This document shows, one piece after another, positions 17,207-26,709 of a stretch of 64,000 bases of DNA. Each line of letters opens with the position of its first letter. The stretch's first letter is position 1. Source of the DNA: Ruminococcus sp. (GTDB lineage Bacteria > Bacillota > Clostridia > Oscillospirales > Acutalibacteraceae); NCBI GenBank assembly GCA_004555265.1, contig SFIQ01000002.1:1-64000 (forward strand). The letters are read 5' to 3'. Both the position numbers and the translations under genes were made by a program. The notes beneath the pieces were generated by a model. That model was not told the DNA's origin. It was given only the letters and a program-made list of their open reading frames with translations, and did not search any database.

Positions 17207-19036
17207 TTACCCCTCGGGTAAGTAATATTTTGCCTGTGCGTCCCAAAGGCGGCGGTATTCGCCGGCGTCGTTTCGGAGCAAATCCTCGTGCGTGCCGTAC
17301 TCTGCCAGTTCTCCTTTTTTGAATACGGCAATCTTGTCGCAAAAACGGCAGGAGGAAAGGCGGTGCGAAATGTAAATGGCGGTTTTGCCCTCGACAAAAT
17401 CGTTGAATTGCTGATAAATCCGATGCTCTGCCACGGGGTCGAGTGCGGCGGTCGGCTCGTCGAGCACGACCACGGGCGCGTTCTTGTAAAGTGCGCGCGC
17501 CAGCGCGATTTTTTGCGCCTCGCCGCCCGAAACTTCTACGCCGTCTTTATCCATGTCTTTGTAAAGCGCGGTATTTTCCTTTTGCGCCATACGCTCCACG
17601 CGTTCGAGCGCATCGGCTTCGGCAAGGCATTGCTTTAAACGCACCGCGTCGGGCGCCTCGCCTGCGGTTAAGTTGTCCGCCACCGAAAAAGAGAACAGTT
17701 TGAAATCCTGAAATACCACCGAAAACAGTTTCCGACAGCATTCGGCGGACAATTCCTTGATGTTCACGCCGTTGACGAGAATTTCGCCGCGGTCGGCATC
17801 GTAAAGCCTGCAAAGCAGTTTGATAAAGGTCGTTTTGCCGCTGCCGTTGCGCCCGACCACCGCGAGCCGCTCGCCTTTGTGAATTTTTACGGAAATATTT
17901 TTTAAGGTATCGCTTTTCGCCGACGGATAGCGGAAATATACATTTTTAAATTCGATTTCCACTTCTCCCAAATCCACGGTTTTGTCGCCGTACGCCATTG
18001 CGGATTGGGTATCGGCAATGCGGAAGAAGTATTCGAGATTCGGCACGATTTGCGCGTTCCTGCCGAAGGTGCCCGCAATCGTTGTCACGCCCGCAATCAC
18101 CTGCATAAATGCGCCGGTATAGCGCACGAGGGCTTCCATATCAAACAGCCCTAAAAGCCCCTTCACGCCGATAAAGGTGTAAACCCCGAAGCCTACCGCC
18201 GCGCCGATAACCGCCATATACGCGCTTGCGGCGGCGGATTGTTTGGAGGTCTCGTGCAAAATGGTTTCGCCTTTGGTCAACAGTTCGGCAGTGGCCTCGC
18301 GTGAGATAAGGGCTTGTTCCTTGTAAAGGCGCACTTCTTTGCCTGAATTGTAATTCGACAGAATATCGCGGTAACGGTGGAACAGGCGGTTCAATTTGCC
18401 GTAGCGATACTGCGACTGAAACCACACCTTACTTGTGTAGTTGGTTAAAAATACCGTGCATACGGCGCTGATGGCAACGGCAACGACCAGTACTGCGAAA
18501 AACCACGGGGAATGGACAAAGCCTTCCCCTGTTTTCGTAAAGCCGAGTTTGAAAAGCGGCCACAAAATCACCACAGCAAAAGTCAGCGTCACAGCCCCGG
18601 AAACAAAATCGTTCACCATCCACGCAAGTTGTGAAAAGGCGGAATAGATTTTGTCCATCGACTCAGAATGTAAGTGTACCAATTCCTGAAATGCGCTGTC
18701 TTCGAGTTTGGCGTAATCCAGCGTGAACAGTTTGTTTTCAATCGCCAGGCGCTCTTTTTGCGACAGCCGTGTGCGCAACACCTGTAAGGCGAGGTTGAAC
18801 CATTCGGTCAGAAGTTGAAATATGAAATTCAAGCCAATGCAAAGCCCGACGCTTGTAAACAGCGCCCGGGATGAGTCGCCTGCATACAGTTGCGCCACGA
18901 TGCGCGCGGAAAAATACACATTGATAAACGGGCGTATGCCGCGGCAACCCGCCGCAAGGACGGTAAGCGGCAGCATCAGCGGTTCAAAGCGCATCATTCG
19001 GCGGAAGGCTTTCAGGTAACAGCGTACCGTTTTCAT
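17207..19036 (-). CDS. ABC exporter half-transporter (subunit 2)
   Basis: 609 residues: a six-helix exporter-type membrane domain (about 1-330) and an ABC ATPase with Walker A GRNGSGKTT, signature VSGGEAQ, Walker B VVVLDEPTAALDP and a switch His in ISHRLSS. It overlaps the preceding ABC gene by four bases (ATGA), and the two have matched lengths, so they very likely form a heterodimer. Such pairs export peptides, lipids or drugs. No precursor peptide, lantibiotic enzyme or immunity gene is visible beside it, so the substrate is open. Confidence 0.93.
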   Translation of the reverse strand: MKTVRCYLKAFRRMMRFEPLMLPLTVLAAGCRGIRPFINVYFSARIVAQLYAGDSSRALFTSVGLCIGLNFIFQLLTEWFNLALQVLRTRLSQKERLAIENKLFTLDYAKLEDSAFQELVHLHSESMDKIYSAFSQLAWMVNDFVSGAVTLTFAVVILWPLFKLGFTKTGEGFVHSPWFFAVLVVAVAISAVCTVFLTNYTSKVWFQSQYRYGKLNRLFHRYRDILSNYNSGKEVRLYKEQALISREATAELLTKGETILHETSKQSAAASAYMAVIGAAVGFGVYTFIGVKGLLGLFDMEALVRYTGAFMQVIAGVTTIAGTFGRNAQIVPNLEYFFRIADTQSAMAYGDKTVDLGEVEIEFKNVYFRYPSAKSDTLKNISVKIHKGERLAVVGRNGSGKTTFIKLLCRLYDADRGEILVNGVNIKELSAECCRKLFSVVFQDFKLFSFSVADNLTAGEAPDAVRLKQCLAEADALERVERMAQKENTALYKDMDKDGVEVSGGEAQKIALARALYKNAPVVVLDEPTAALDPVAEHRIYQQFNDFVEGKTAIYISHRLSSCRFCDKIAVFKKGELAEYGTHEDLLRNDAGEYRRLWDAQAKYYLPEG

Positions 19037-20835
19037 ATCGCGTCGCCCTCCTCCCGATAGTAGTAACTTTGCAGTTGATACATTTGGTAATATTTGCCTT
19101 TTTTCGCCATCAGTTCCTCGTGCGTGCCGTATTCGGCGATTTTACCGTCGGACAAAAACAGAATTTTGTCGCAAAACCGCGTGGAAGATAGTCTGTGAGA
19201 AATAAAGAACGAGGTTTTGCCGCCCGAAAGCGCATTGTACTGTAAATACAACTCGTTTTCGGCAATCGGGTCAAGCGCGGCGGTCGGCTCGTCCAAAATG
19301 AGAATCGGCGCGCCTTTGTAAAGCGCCCGCGCAAGCAGAATTTTCTGCTTTTCGCCGCCCGAAAAGTCCGCGGCGTTTTTATGTACGGTTTTGTCCATCA
19401 GCGTATTTTCGCGGTCGGGGAGCGATTCGATTTTTTCGCGAATGCCCGCTTTCGTAAGACACGCCCACAGTTTGTCACGGTCAATCTCTTCTTCGTTTTG
19501 CAAGGTCACATTTTTGGCGATGCTCACGGGCAGGAAGTGGTAATCCTGAAACACCACGGAAAATAAATCGAAATAACTGTCTTGTGAAAAATCCTCTGCA
19601 CGCGCGCCGTTGATGCGGATTTCACCGCTTGTGGGGGCATACAGCCCGCACAGCAGTTTAATCGCGGTGGTTTTGCCCGCGCCGTTTTCGCCGACAATGG
19701 CGATATTTTCCCCGCGCTCCACCTTGAAATCCATGCCTTTAATGGTTTCCGTTTCACTGTCGCGGTAAGCAAAGTGCACATCGCAAAACTCCACCGAATA
19801 TCCCTCTGCATCGGGGAAGGCGGGCTTTTCTGCGGCACCTTTTTCGGGCGTTTCCAAATAATCGCGGAATTTTTGACATTCCAAGGTGCAGCGAAGCAGT
19901 TGGTTGTATTGATAGGTCAATTGCGACACATAGCCCGAAAAGCCCGCGACAACGCCGAAGTAGAAAATGAAATCCGACACGGTAATGGTACCGTCCTGTA
20001 CGGCACGGATTAAAAAGAAGTAGGCAACGCCGTCACGCAGGGCATACAGCAGGGCTTGCAGTGCCGAGGTGGTATAGGTCACTTTTAAAAAGCGACGCAT
20101 GATTTTGGTATAGCCTTTGAGCACATCGGCGGTGATTTTCAAAAACCAATCCCCCAAGGTATACAGCCGAACGTCCTTGCCGGCGGGGAATTCGTGGCTT
20201 GTCCGATAAAAATAGTTGAATTTTAACAGCAAGGGGTTACTGTCCTCGCGCGTGCGTTTGTCGGCGCGGTAAGTGGCTTGGTCTAAGAAAAAACCGAGCA
20301 AGCAGGTCACCAAAATCAGTGCGAGCATAAACACGGGGAGTTTGTATAGGAGCGCGACCGAGGTAATGATGCCGAACACTGCCTGTGAAAGACCGCAAAC
20401 GACATCGCAGAAATGCTGTGCGCCGCTGTAATTGCCGTTGACAAAGGTGCCGCTACGCTCCAAGCGCTCGCGCCCTTGTAAACTTTCTACATCGACGAAA
20501 TCGGCAGACATGGTTTTCTCGAATGACAGCACCGCATAGCGCATCCGCAGAATTTGCGACGAACCGAGCAACTTTTGCTCCATAAACGGCGCAATCCACG
20601 AGGCGCCCGCAATTCCCAAACACAACAGCGCCACGCGCAAAACCAGCGTGGAAACAGAGACCTGTGCTTGGATACTGTCCATCATCACTTTCGGCGCAAA
20701 GGCGGAAAGCATCGGCACGGCAATCAGCGCGGGAATGCGCGCCGAAATATACAAATAACTGCGTTTGTGCCATTTGTACCAATTCCGAAGCATATAGACC
20801 ACATTGTCGAGCGTTTGTCCGCGTTGCGGTTTCAT
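19033..20835 (-). CDS. ABC exporter half-transporter (subunit 1)
   Basis: 600 residues: an exporter membrane domain (about 25-320) and an ATPase domain with GENGAGKTTA (Walker A), FSGGEKQK (signature), ILILDEPTAALDP (Walker B) and FISHRLSS. Both this and the partner retain a Glu after the Walker B Asp, so neither site looks obviously dead. A TAGGAGGA ribosome site and its own promoter lie upstream, and translation of the partner appears coupled through the ATGA overlap. Confidence 0.93.
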   Translation of the reverse strand: MKPQRGQTLDNVVYMLRNWYKWHKRSYLYISARIPALIAVPMLSAFAPKVMMDSIQAQVSVSTLVLRVALLCLGIAGASWIAPFMEQKLLGSSQILRMRYAVLSFEKTMSADFVDVESLQGRERLERSGTFVNGNYSGAQHFCDVVCGLSQAVFGIITSVALLYKLPVFMLALILVTCLLGFFLDQATYRADKRTREDSNPLLLKFNYFYRTSHEFPAGKDVRLYTLGDWFLKITADVLKGYTKIMRRFLKVTYTTSALQALLYALRDGVAYFFLIRAVQDGTITVSDFIFYFGVVAGFSGYVSQLTYQYNQLLRCTLECQKFRDYLETPEKGAAEKPAFPDAEGYSVEFCDVHFAYRDSETETIKGMDFKVERGENIAIVGENGAGKTTAIKLLCGLYAPTSGEIRINGARAEDFSQDSYFDLFSVVFQDYHFLPVSIAKNVTLQNEEEIDRDKLWACLTKAGIREKIESLPDRENTLMDKTVHKNAADFSGGEKQKILLARALYKGAPILILDEPTAALDPIAENELYLQYNALSGGKTSFFISHRLSSTRFCDKILFLSDGKIAEYGTHEELMAKKGKYYQMYQLQSYYYREEGDAI

Positions 20836-20877
20836 TGTTCAGCGTCCTCCTAAGACCGTAAAAAGCGTGATACAAGC

Positions 20878-20906
20878 AGTATACGGCTTTTTTCGGCGGT
20901 TTGCAA
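20878..20906 (-). promoter_or_regulatory. Promoter for the ABC exporter operon
   Basis: Minus strand: TTGCAA (20901-20906), 17 bases, TATACT (20878-20883), about 43 bases before the start codon. Confidence 0.75.
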
Positions 20907-20974
20907 GTGAAATACAGTAAGAAAGACGCTCGTTGCGTGGCTTTTGTCCGTCCTTTTTGCGGGGGATGTGCATT

Positions 20975-21982
20975 TCAGGCGTTTTCAAGTACTGTGCCGG
21001 GGTAATAATGCGCCAAAATCTCTTTGTAGTCCGCACCTTGCCGCGCCATATAGTCCGCGCCGTATTGGCTCATCCCTACAAAATGCCCGCTGCCCGACAC
21101 GGTAAAGTGAAAACTGCCGTCTGTGTACCTGACTGTAAATGCGGGGGAGCGAAGCCCGAACCATGTGCGTAAGGTCTGCCCCGTGACGGTTTTGCCGCCG
21201 ACGCAGACCGCGGTGACAACGCCGCTTTCGCTGTCGGATACCGTCAAATCGGTAATCCATTCGGCGGGATTTTCGCCGAGCACGATTTCACTGTCTGCCG
21301 CAAGCGCAGTGCGCACTTCCTCGGCGGAAAGGACGGTTTCGGTTTGCAAATCGGGGGAAAGACGGTCCCCCGTGCTTGTCACGCTCACAAGATACGGCAC
21401 ATCACCGCCCCAGATGTTTTTTGCACTTTCGGTGCGCCCCGCGCACAGCGCAAAATACGCGGCGGTAATCGGCTTGTCTTCATATGTTAAAATCTGTCCG
21501 TACACGGCGTTTACGGCCGCGGAGAATTTTTCGGAATAGGTATCGTATTTATCCCCCCACTTTTCGCGGCGCGTTTGTTCGTCGTAATAGCCTTGGTGGA
21601 GCCCTGTGTCGTCGGTGATGTCCGCGTCGCCCGCCTTGCCGTCGGGATTTTCTTTTAAGCGCACCACATTGGTATATGCCGCCACGGCTTGGGCTTTGAG
21701 CGCTTCGGTCGGCGTATCCGGCGGCAGTTCACACGCAAGGCAACCCACAAGATATTCTACCGTGTCGGTTTCTATGACATTGCCGCTTGCCGCCTGCAAA
21801 ACGGTTACGGTGTCTGTAACGGGTTCGCTTGTATTTTGTGTTTTTGTTTGCCCGTCCTCCGAAAAGGCTGCAACGCCGGATTTTATGGTTTCGGCAAGAC
21901 TGCCCGAAACATCAAATACAAATACGGGCAATGTGAACAGCAAAAGGGCGAGTGTTGCGCATAAAATTCCGAAAATCCGCAT
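20975..21982 (-). CDS. spoIID: Stage II sporulation protein D-like lytic transglycosylase
   Basis: 335 residues with an N-terminal hydrophobic anchor (about 1-27). The SpoIID domain is clear: GCLACELPPDTPTEALKAQ, with Glu85 in the position of the family's catalytic Glu, a GLHQGYYDE segment, YFALCAGRTES for the usual metal-ligand region, and GSGHFVGMSQYGADYMA near the C-terminus. SpoIID cuts glycan strands during forespore engulfment, working with SpoIIP and SpoIIM, which are not in this window. The GxCxxE segment has extra Cys residues relative to many homologues. Its presence supports an endospore-forming lineage, though SpoIID-like proteins also act in cell lysis or germination. Confidence 0.9.
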   Translation of the reverse strand: MRIFGILCATLALLLFTLPVFVFDVSGSLAETIKSGVAAFSEDGQTKTQNTSEPVTDTVTVLQAASGNVIETDTVEYLVGCLACELPPDTPTEALKAQAVAAYTNVVRLKENPDGKAGDADITDDTGLHQGYYDEQTRREKWGDKYDTYSEKFSAAVNAVYGQILTYEDKPITAAYFALCAGRTESAKNIWGGDVPYLVSVTSTGDRLSPDLQTETVLSAEEVRTALAADSEIVLGENPAEWITDLTVSDSESGVVTAVCVGGKTVTGQTLRTWFGLRSPAFTVRYTDGSFHFTVSGSGHFVGMSQYGADYMARQGADYKEILAHYYPGTVLENA

Positions 21983-22009
21983 AAACTTTTCCTCACTTCT
22001 TTGATTTTA

Positions 22010-22038
22010 TTGACTTTGCATAAAAATTGCGATACAAT
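22010..22038 (+). promoter_or_regulatory. Promoter for citrate synthase
   Basis: TTGACT (22010-22015) and TACAAT (22033-22038) are separated by 17 bases, with initiation near 22046, in the divergent gap between spoIID and citrate synthase. Confidence 0.82.
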
Positions 22039-22106
22039 ATTATATCTATTAAAAGGGTTAATATCGCATTTACCCGCCAATCCCCCGCAAAGGAGGTCTT
22101 TCGGAC

Positions 22107-23519
22107 ATGGCAGACTATATCTCTCCGATTGACAATGACGCTCTTTCTACTTTATGCGAAGAATTGCTGAAAAATAACCGCATCTACCCCGAGGATTACC
22201 GCCGCTTTGATGTCAAGCGCGGGCTTCGCAATGCCGACGGCACGGGTGTAATGACGGGGCTGACGCGGATTTGCTCGGTAGAAGGGTATTATATAGACGA
22301 CGGCGAACGGGTGCCCAAGGACGGGCGGCTCGTTTACCGCGGTATTGATATGAGTGAAATCGTCAAAAACTGTCAGGCGGAAAACCGCTTCGGCTTTGAA
22401 GAGGTCGCGTGGCTTTTGCTGTTCGGCGATTTGCCGACGCAAAAACAGTTAGACCGTTTTTCGGCGCTTTTGGCAGAGTGCCGAGAACTGCCCGACGAGT
22501 TTATTGAGGATATGATTATGAAAGCGCCCTCGCCCGACATTATGAACAAGGTCGCACGGTCGGTGCTGGCGCTGTATTCCTTTGACGAAAATCCCGATGA
22601 CGTTTCGGTGGGAAATGTTTTGCGGCAGTCCATTCAACTGATTGCGCAAATCCCGACGATTATGGCATATGCTTATCAGGTCAAGCGCCGCGCATACGAC
22701 CATAAAAGTATGTATATCCACCAAAACGACAAATCCTTGAAAACCGCCGAGTCGATTTTACATTCCATTCGTTCCGACCGCAAATTTACGGACGAGGAAG
22801 CAAAACTTTTGGATATTTGTATGATTATCCACGCCGAGCACGGCGGCGGCAACAACTCGACCTTTACCACGCGCTGTATCACCTCTTCGGGGACGGATAC
22901 CTATTCCGCGATTGCGGCGGGGATAGGTTCTTTAAAAGGTCCGAAGCACGGCGGCGCGAACATTAAAGTGCACAAAATGGTTGACGATATGAAAGCGCAT
23001 ATCAGCGACCCCACAAACGAGGGGCAGGTTGCCGATTATCTTGCCAAAATCATTCAAAAGCAGGCAGGTGACGGTTCGGGGCTTATTTACGGTATGGGGC
23101 ACGCGGTGTATACGCTGTCTGACCCGCGCGCCGTGATTTTGAAGGAAAATGCCCGTGCGTATTCGCAGAAATGCGGCTTTCAGGACGATTTCCGCACTTT
23201 GGAACTGATTGAGCAATTAACGCCGGAGCTGTTTTTGAAATATAAGGGCGAAAAGAAAAAAATGTGCGCCAATGTAGATTTATATTCGGGGCTTATCTAC
23301 GATATGCTGCGTATTCCGCAGGAGCTGTTTACGCCGCTGTTTATGTCGGCGCGCATTGCGGGCTGGTCGGCGCATCGGATTGAGGAGTTGACCTCGGGCA
23401 GTCGCATTATGCGTCCGGCGTACAAAAATGTATCTTTGCCGCGGCGGTTTGTGCCCATTGCAGAGCGCATTGACAATCACGCAGTTCCCGCGGCGTATAT
23501 TCCAACCGAGGAACGGTAA
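22107..23519 (+). CDS. Citrate synthase, clostridial long type
   Basis: 470 residues. It condenses acetyl-CoA with oxaloacetate to give citrate. Family motifs are present: the substrate-loop region LVYRGIDMSEI, the first active-site His in HAEHGGGNNSTF, GPKHGGAN, the second in GMGHAVYTLSDPRA, and a late SARIAGWSAHRIEE. Length is above the ~375-residue Bacillus enzyme and matches the longer clostridial form. A 2-methylcitrate synthase role cannot be excluded, but no prpB/prpD genes are nearby. AAAGGAGG lies eleven bases before the ATG, and a good promoter precedes it. No aconitase or isocitrate dehydrogenase is present here. Confidence 0.93.
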   Translation: MADYISPIDNDALSTLCEELLKNNRIYPEDYRRFDVKRGLRNADGTGVMTGLTRICSVEGYYIDDGERVPKDGRLVYRGIDMSEIVKNCQAENRFGFEEVAWLLLFGDLPTQKQLDRFSALLAECRELPDEFIEDMIMKAPSPDIMNKVARSVLALYSFDENPDDVSVGNVLRQSIQLIAQIPTIMAYAYQVKRRAYDHKSMYIHQNDKSLKTAESILHSIRSDRKFTDEEAKLLDICMIIHAEHGGGNNSTFTTRCITSSGTDTYSAIAAGIGSLKGPKHGGANIKVHKMVDDMKAHISDPTNEGQVADYLAKIIQKQAGDGSGLIYGMGHAVYTLSDPRAVILKENARAYSQKCGFQDDFRTLELIEQLTPELFLKYKGEKKKMCANVDLYSGLIYDMLRIPQELFTPLFMSARIAGWSAHRIEELTSGSRIMRPAYKNVSLPRRFVPIAERIDNHAVPAAYIPTEER

Positions 23520-23544
23520 AAATAGGGAAAAGAGGCTATGGATT

Positions 23545-24513
23545 ATGCAGAAGAAAAAAGGTCGTACATTCGCGGGTATTGACGCAAAGGTGCTTGCCGC
23601 AACGCTCGGCATTGCCTTACTTGCGGCCATTCCGTTGCGCACGGTACAACTGTTTACCAATATGGAAAACTATACGGGCTTTTTTGAGGAAGTCGATTGG
23701 ACGGTGTATGTGGTGTATGCCGTGTTTGCTGTTGCCGCCGTTGTGTTGGCGGTTCTCCCTGCGCTTTCCGCCAAACTGCCCGCCTCACGCCCCGTAGTGC
23801 AAAAAAACAAGGCGCTCGCGCTCGGCGCGTTTGCCTTTGCGGCAGGCATTGCCTACGATGTGGCGTTGGGGCTTGTCAAGGTGCTGCGCACCGTGAACGG
23901 CGTTACCGCAAAAACCGTGCTGACCGTGCTGTTTACGAACGGCATATTTGCGCTGATTTTGCAGATTCTCTGCGGTATTGCGGCGTGTATCTTTATGGTG
24001 TTGGTCGGGCTTTCCTATACCGGCGAGCGCGCAACCTACGGGGAATACCGTTTGCTTGCGTTAATGCCGCTGTTTTGGACGCTGTTCCGCCTTGTGGCGC
24101 GGTTTATGACCAAAATCAGCTTTACCATGGTTTCCGAATTGCTGTTTGAACTTGCCATGCTTTGCTTTATGATGCTGTTTTTGCTGTCCTTTGCGCGTAT
24201 TTCGGCGCAGATTTCGCAAAAAGGCGAAATGCAAAAAGCCTTTTGCTTCGGACTGCCCGCGGCATTTTTCGCGCTGACTGTCGGCGTGACAAGGCTTATC
24301 TGCACCGTCGGCGGCCGCGCAGAACTGCTGGCGGACGGGTTCCCGTTTTCGCTTGCAGACCTCGGCTTTGGCATTTTTGCCGCCGTGTATCTGTATGTAC
24401 ATATGCAGTACGGGCGACCCGCGTCGGAGGATGACGCCTTGCCCGAAGCATATGCGTCGCCCGAACAGCGCCCGCAGGATACGCGTTTGGACGAAAACTT
24501 TTTAGAGGAGTAA
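23545..24513 (+). CDS. Polytopic membrane protein of unknown function
   Basis: 322 residues with about eight hydrophobic helices between positions 13 and 300 and an acidic, Pro-rich cytosolic-type tail (about 300-322). I recognise no family. The start at 23545 is chosen because AGAGG lies about nine bases upstream and the product then begins with a basic MQKKKGR segment before the first helix. It lies 25 bases after citrate synthase and seven before the AEC transporter, so the three may be co-transcribed. Confidence 0.75.
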   Translation: MQKKKGRTFAGIDAKVLAATLGIALLAAIPLRTVQLFTNMENYTGFFEEVDWTVYVVYAVFAVAAVVLAVLPALSAKLPASRPVVQKNKALALGAFAFAAGIAYDVALGLVKVLRTVNGVTAKTVLTVLFTNGIFALILQILCGIAACIFMVLVGLSYTGERATYGEYRLLALMPLFWTLFRLVARFMTKISFTMVSELLFELAMLCFMMLFLLSFARISAQISQKGEMQKAFCFGLPAAFFALTVGVTRLICTVGGRAELLADGFPFSLADLGFGIFAAVYLYVHMQYGRPASEDDALPEAYASPEQRPQDTRLDENFLEE

Positions 24514-24520
24514 ACGCAAT

Positions 24521-25459
24521 TTGCTTTTTTTACAGAATGTGCAGACTGCCGCCATGCAGGTCGCCGTCTTGTATGTGCTGGTCGCCGTCGGCTTTGTCTG
24601 CGACAAAACGGGGCTGTATACCGAAAAAGCGGCAAGACTTACCAATGATTTGCTGTTTTACATTGTTACCCCCGCGATTATCATTCAATCCTTTACCACG
24701 ATTGCTTACACCCACGAGGCGCTCAAAAATTTGTTGCTGTCTTTTTTGGGCGGCACGGTATTACACATCCTTGCCATCGTTATCGCGTTGCCGTTTTTCA
24801 GAAAAGGCGAAAAGCGCACGGCAAATGTATATAAGTTTGCCTGTGTGTACGGCAATGTCGGCTATATGGCGTTGCCGCTTGCCGCGGCCGTGCTCGGCGA
24901 GGAAGGCGTGTTTTTCTGTTCGGGTGTGCTCATTCCGTTTAATATTTTTGCCTTTACCCACGGCGTGCGGCTGATTTCGGGCAAATCAACCGAAAAAACA
25001 GGCTTCAAAATGAAATGGTTGCTCCTTAACCCCGGGGTTATATCGGTGCTTATCGGCTTGCCGCTGTTTTTGCTCAATGTGACGCTCCCGCGGATTTTGG
25101 CAGAGCCCGTCTCTTATATTGCGAGCCTCAACACACCGCTTGCCATGCTGATGTTCGGTACCTATCTTGCGCAAACCGATTTGCGAAAAATGTTTTTGCG
25201 CAAAGAAACCTATTTGGTGGCGCTGTTAAAACTGATTGCCGTGCCGTCGGCCTTGTTGTTGGTCATGCGGCTTTGCGGCATTACGGGCGTGCTTTGCACG
25301 GCGCTGATTATTTCGGCGTCTGCGCCCACGGCGAACAATACTGTGATGTTCGCCACAAAATACGGCAGGGATACCGCCGCGGCGTCGCAGACGGTTGCCG
25401 TTGTGAGTTTTTTGTCTGTGCTCACCATGCCGTTGTTTATTGCGATTGCACAGTTATAA
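24521..25459 (+). CDS. AEC-family transporter
   Basis: 312 residues with about ten hydrophobic helices in two halves. The N-terminal VGFVCDKTGLYTEKAARLTNDLLFYIVTPAIII stretch is typical of the auxin-efflux-carrier superfamily, whose bacterial members move small organic acids such as malate. A TTG start at 24521 is used because AGAGGAG lies ten bases upstream; the next ATG (24554) would remove part of helix 1. Placement after citrate synthase fits a dicarboxylate or tricarboxylate exporter, but the substrate is inferred only from context. Confidence 0.85.
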   Translation: MLFLQNVQTAAMQVAVLYVLVAVGFVCDKTGLYTEKAARLTNDLLFYIVTPAIIIQSFTTIAYTHEALKNLLLSFLGGTVLHILAIVIALPFFRKGEKRTANVYKFACVYGNVGYMALPLAAAVLGEEGVFFCSGVLIPFNIFAFTHGVRLISGKSTEKTGFKMKWLLLNPGVISVLIGLPLFLLNVTLPRILAEPVSYIASLNTPLAMLMFGTYLAQTDLRKMFLRKETYLVALLKLIAVPSALLLVMRLCGITGVLCTALIISASAPTANNTVMFATKYGRDTAAASQTVAVVSFLSVLTMPLFIAIAQL

Positions 25460-25490
25460 AATACAGACGACAGAAACGGAGGATTTTTCT

Positions 25491-25820
25491 ATGGATATGA
25501 AATTGATTGTTGCCATTGTCAACAGCGAGGACGCACCCGCGGTGCTGTCGGAGCTGACCGCGGCTTCTTACAGCGTGACCAAGCTTTCCACCTCGGGCGG
25601 CTTTTTGCGCGCGGGGAATGTAACGATGCTTATCGGCGTGGAAAAAGAGAAAGTGAAAGACGCGCTTGCGATTATTGAGGAATTCAGCAGCCGCAGAACA
25701 CAGCCCGTGCCGGTCAATTCTACATATATCGGGGATTCGTTGATTTCCGTGCCGGTGGAGGTTACCGTCGGCGGCGCGACGGTGTTTGTGCTCGATGTGG
25801 AGCAGTTTTACAAATTATGA
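25491..25820 (+). CDS. darA: Cyclic-di-AMP receptor, DarA/PstA family
   Basis: 109 residues, the normal length of this PII-like family (older name DUF970). The beginning MDMKLIVAIVNSEDAPAVL, the VTKLSTSGGFLRAGNVTMLIGV core and the C-terminal TVFVLDVEQFY are characteristic. The protein binds cyclic-di-AMP as a trimer in the cytosol; its downstream partner remains poorly known. CGGAGG lies eight bases upstream of ATG 25491. It stands directly before holB and ricT, the common Bacillota order, and its stop overlaps the holB start. Confidence 0.95.
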   Translation: MDMKLIVAIVNSEDAPAVLSELTAASYSVTKLSTSGGFLRAGNVTMLIGVEKEKVKDALAIIEEFSSRRTQPVPVNSTYIGDSLISVPVEVTVGGATVFVLDVEQFYKL

Positions 25821-26689
25821 GTTTTGCACAGTTTCCCCTTTCCAAAGGGGACAGATATTTTTTGGAGGCACGCGCCAAAACACATACCTTGCCGCAAACC
25901 TTGCTTTTGGAGGGCGGCGAGGAAGATGTGCGCCGTGCGTTGGCAAAACAAATTGCGGCGGCGATTGTATGCAGAGATAGTGAAAATGCGCCGTGCGGGG
26001 TTTGTGCGGCTTGTAAAAAATGCGCTTCGGGCAATCACCCCGACATCGCTGTGTATGCCCCCGAAAAGAAAAACGCCCAATTCAAAGTGGAAGTTTGCCG
26101 CCGTATTCGACAAGACGCGTTTGTGGTGCCCAATGACGGCGACTGCAAGGTCTACATTTTGGAGGACAGCCAAAATATGAACGACAGCAGCGAAAATGCG
26201 CTGTTGAAAATTTTGGAGGAGCCACCCGTCGGCGTATACTTTATTTTGACTTGCGACAGCCGCGCGGCGATGCTTCCGACGGTGCTGTCGCGTGCCGTGG
26301 TGGTGTCGTTGCAGGGCGCGCATACCGCGTTCTCCGCCGAAACCGTGCAGGCGGCAGAGGCGATTGCCGACGCGCTGTGTGCGGGAAGCGAATGGACGCT
26401 TTTATGCGCTACCGCGCCTTTGCAAAAGGATAGGGACGAAATTCGCAATGTGCTCGCTTGTCTTGCGGAACTGTTCGTCGATGCGCTGTGTGTGCAATGC
26501 GGCGGCGCGGGCGATGCGGATATGCAGAATACGGCGAAAAAACTTGCCGCAAAACTGCCGAAAGCAAAACTGTACGGCGCTTTGCAGGCGGCAGAGGCGC
26601 TGAAAAAAAGTGCCGAACGAAACGCCAATACCAATCTCCTGCTGACGGGGCTTTGCTACCGCTTACGGCAGGCAATCGAACATAAATGA
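25817..26689 (+). CDS. holB: DNA polymerase III delta' subunit
   Basis: 290 residues. It is a clamp-loader AAA+ subunit. Visible features are a degenerate P-loop in LLLEGGEEDVRRA, a zinc-type cluster CGVCAACKKC...NHPD, the EDSQNMNDSSENALLKILEEPP segment, and LPTVLSRA. The lost P-loop fits delta', which does not hydrolyse ATP. ATGA overlap with darA indicates coupled translation. Confidence 0.93.
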   Translation: MSFAQFPLSKGDRYFLEARAKTHTLPQTLLLEGGEEDVRRALAKQIAAAIVCRDSENAPCGVCAACKKCASGNHPDIAVYAPEKKNAQFKVEVCRRIRQDAFVVPNDGDCKVYILEDSQNMNDSSENALLKILEEPPVGVYFILTCDSRAAMLPTVLSRAVVVSLQGAHTAFSAETVQAAEAIADALCAGSEWTLLCATAPLQKDRDEIRNVLACLAELFVDALCVQCGGAGDADMQNTAKKLAAKLPKAKLYGALQAAEALKKSAERNANTNLLLTGLCYRLRQAIEHK

Positions 26690-26709
26690 AATCCGAAAAG
26701 GAGAAAACA

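Noticed and set aside
17207..20835. Bacteriocin export system
   Set aside because: No precursor peptide, peptidase C39 domain, modifying enzyme or immunity gene is seen.
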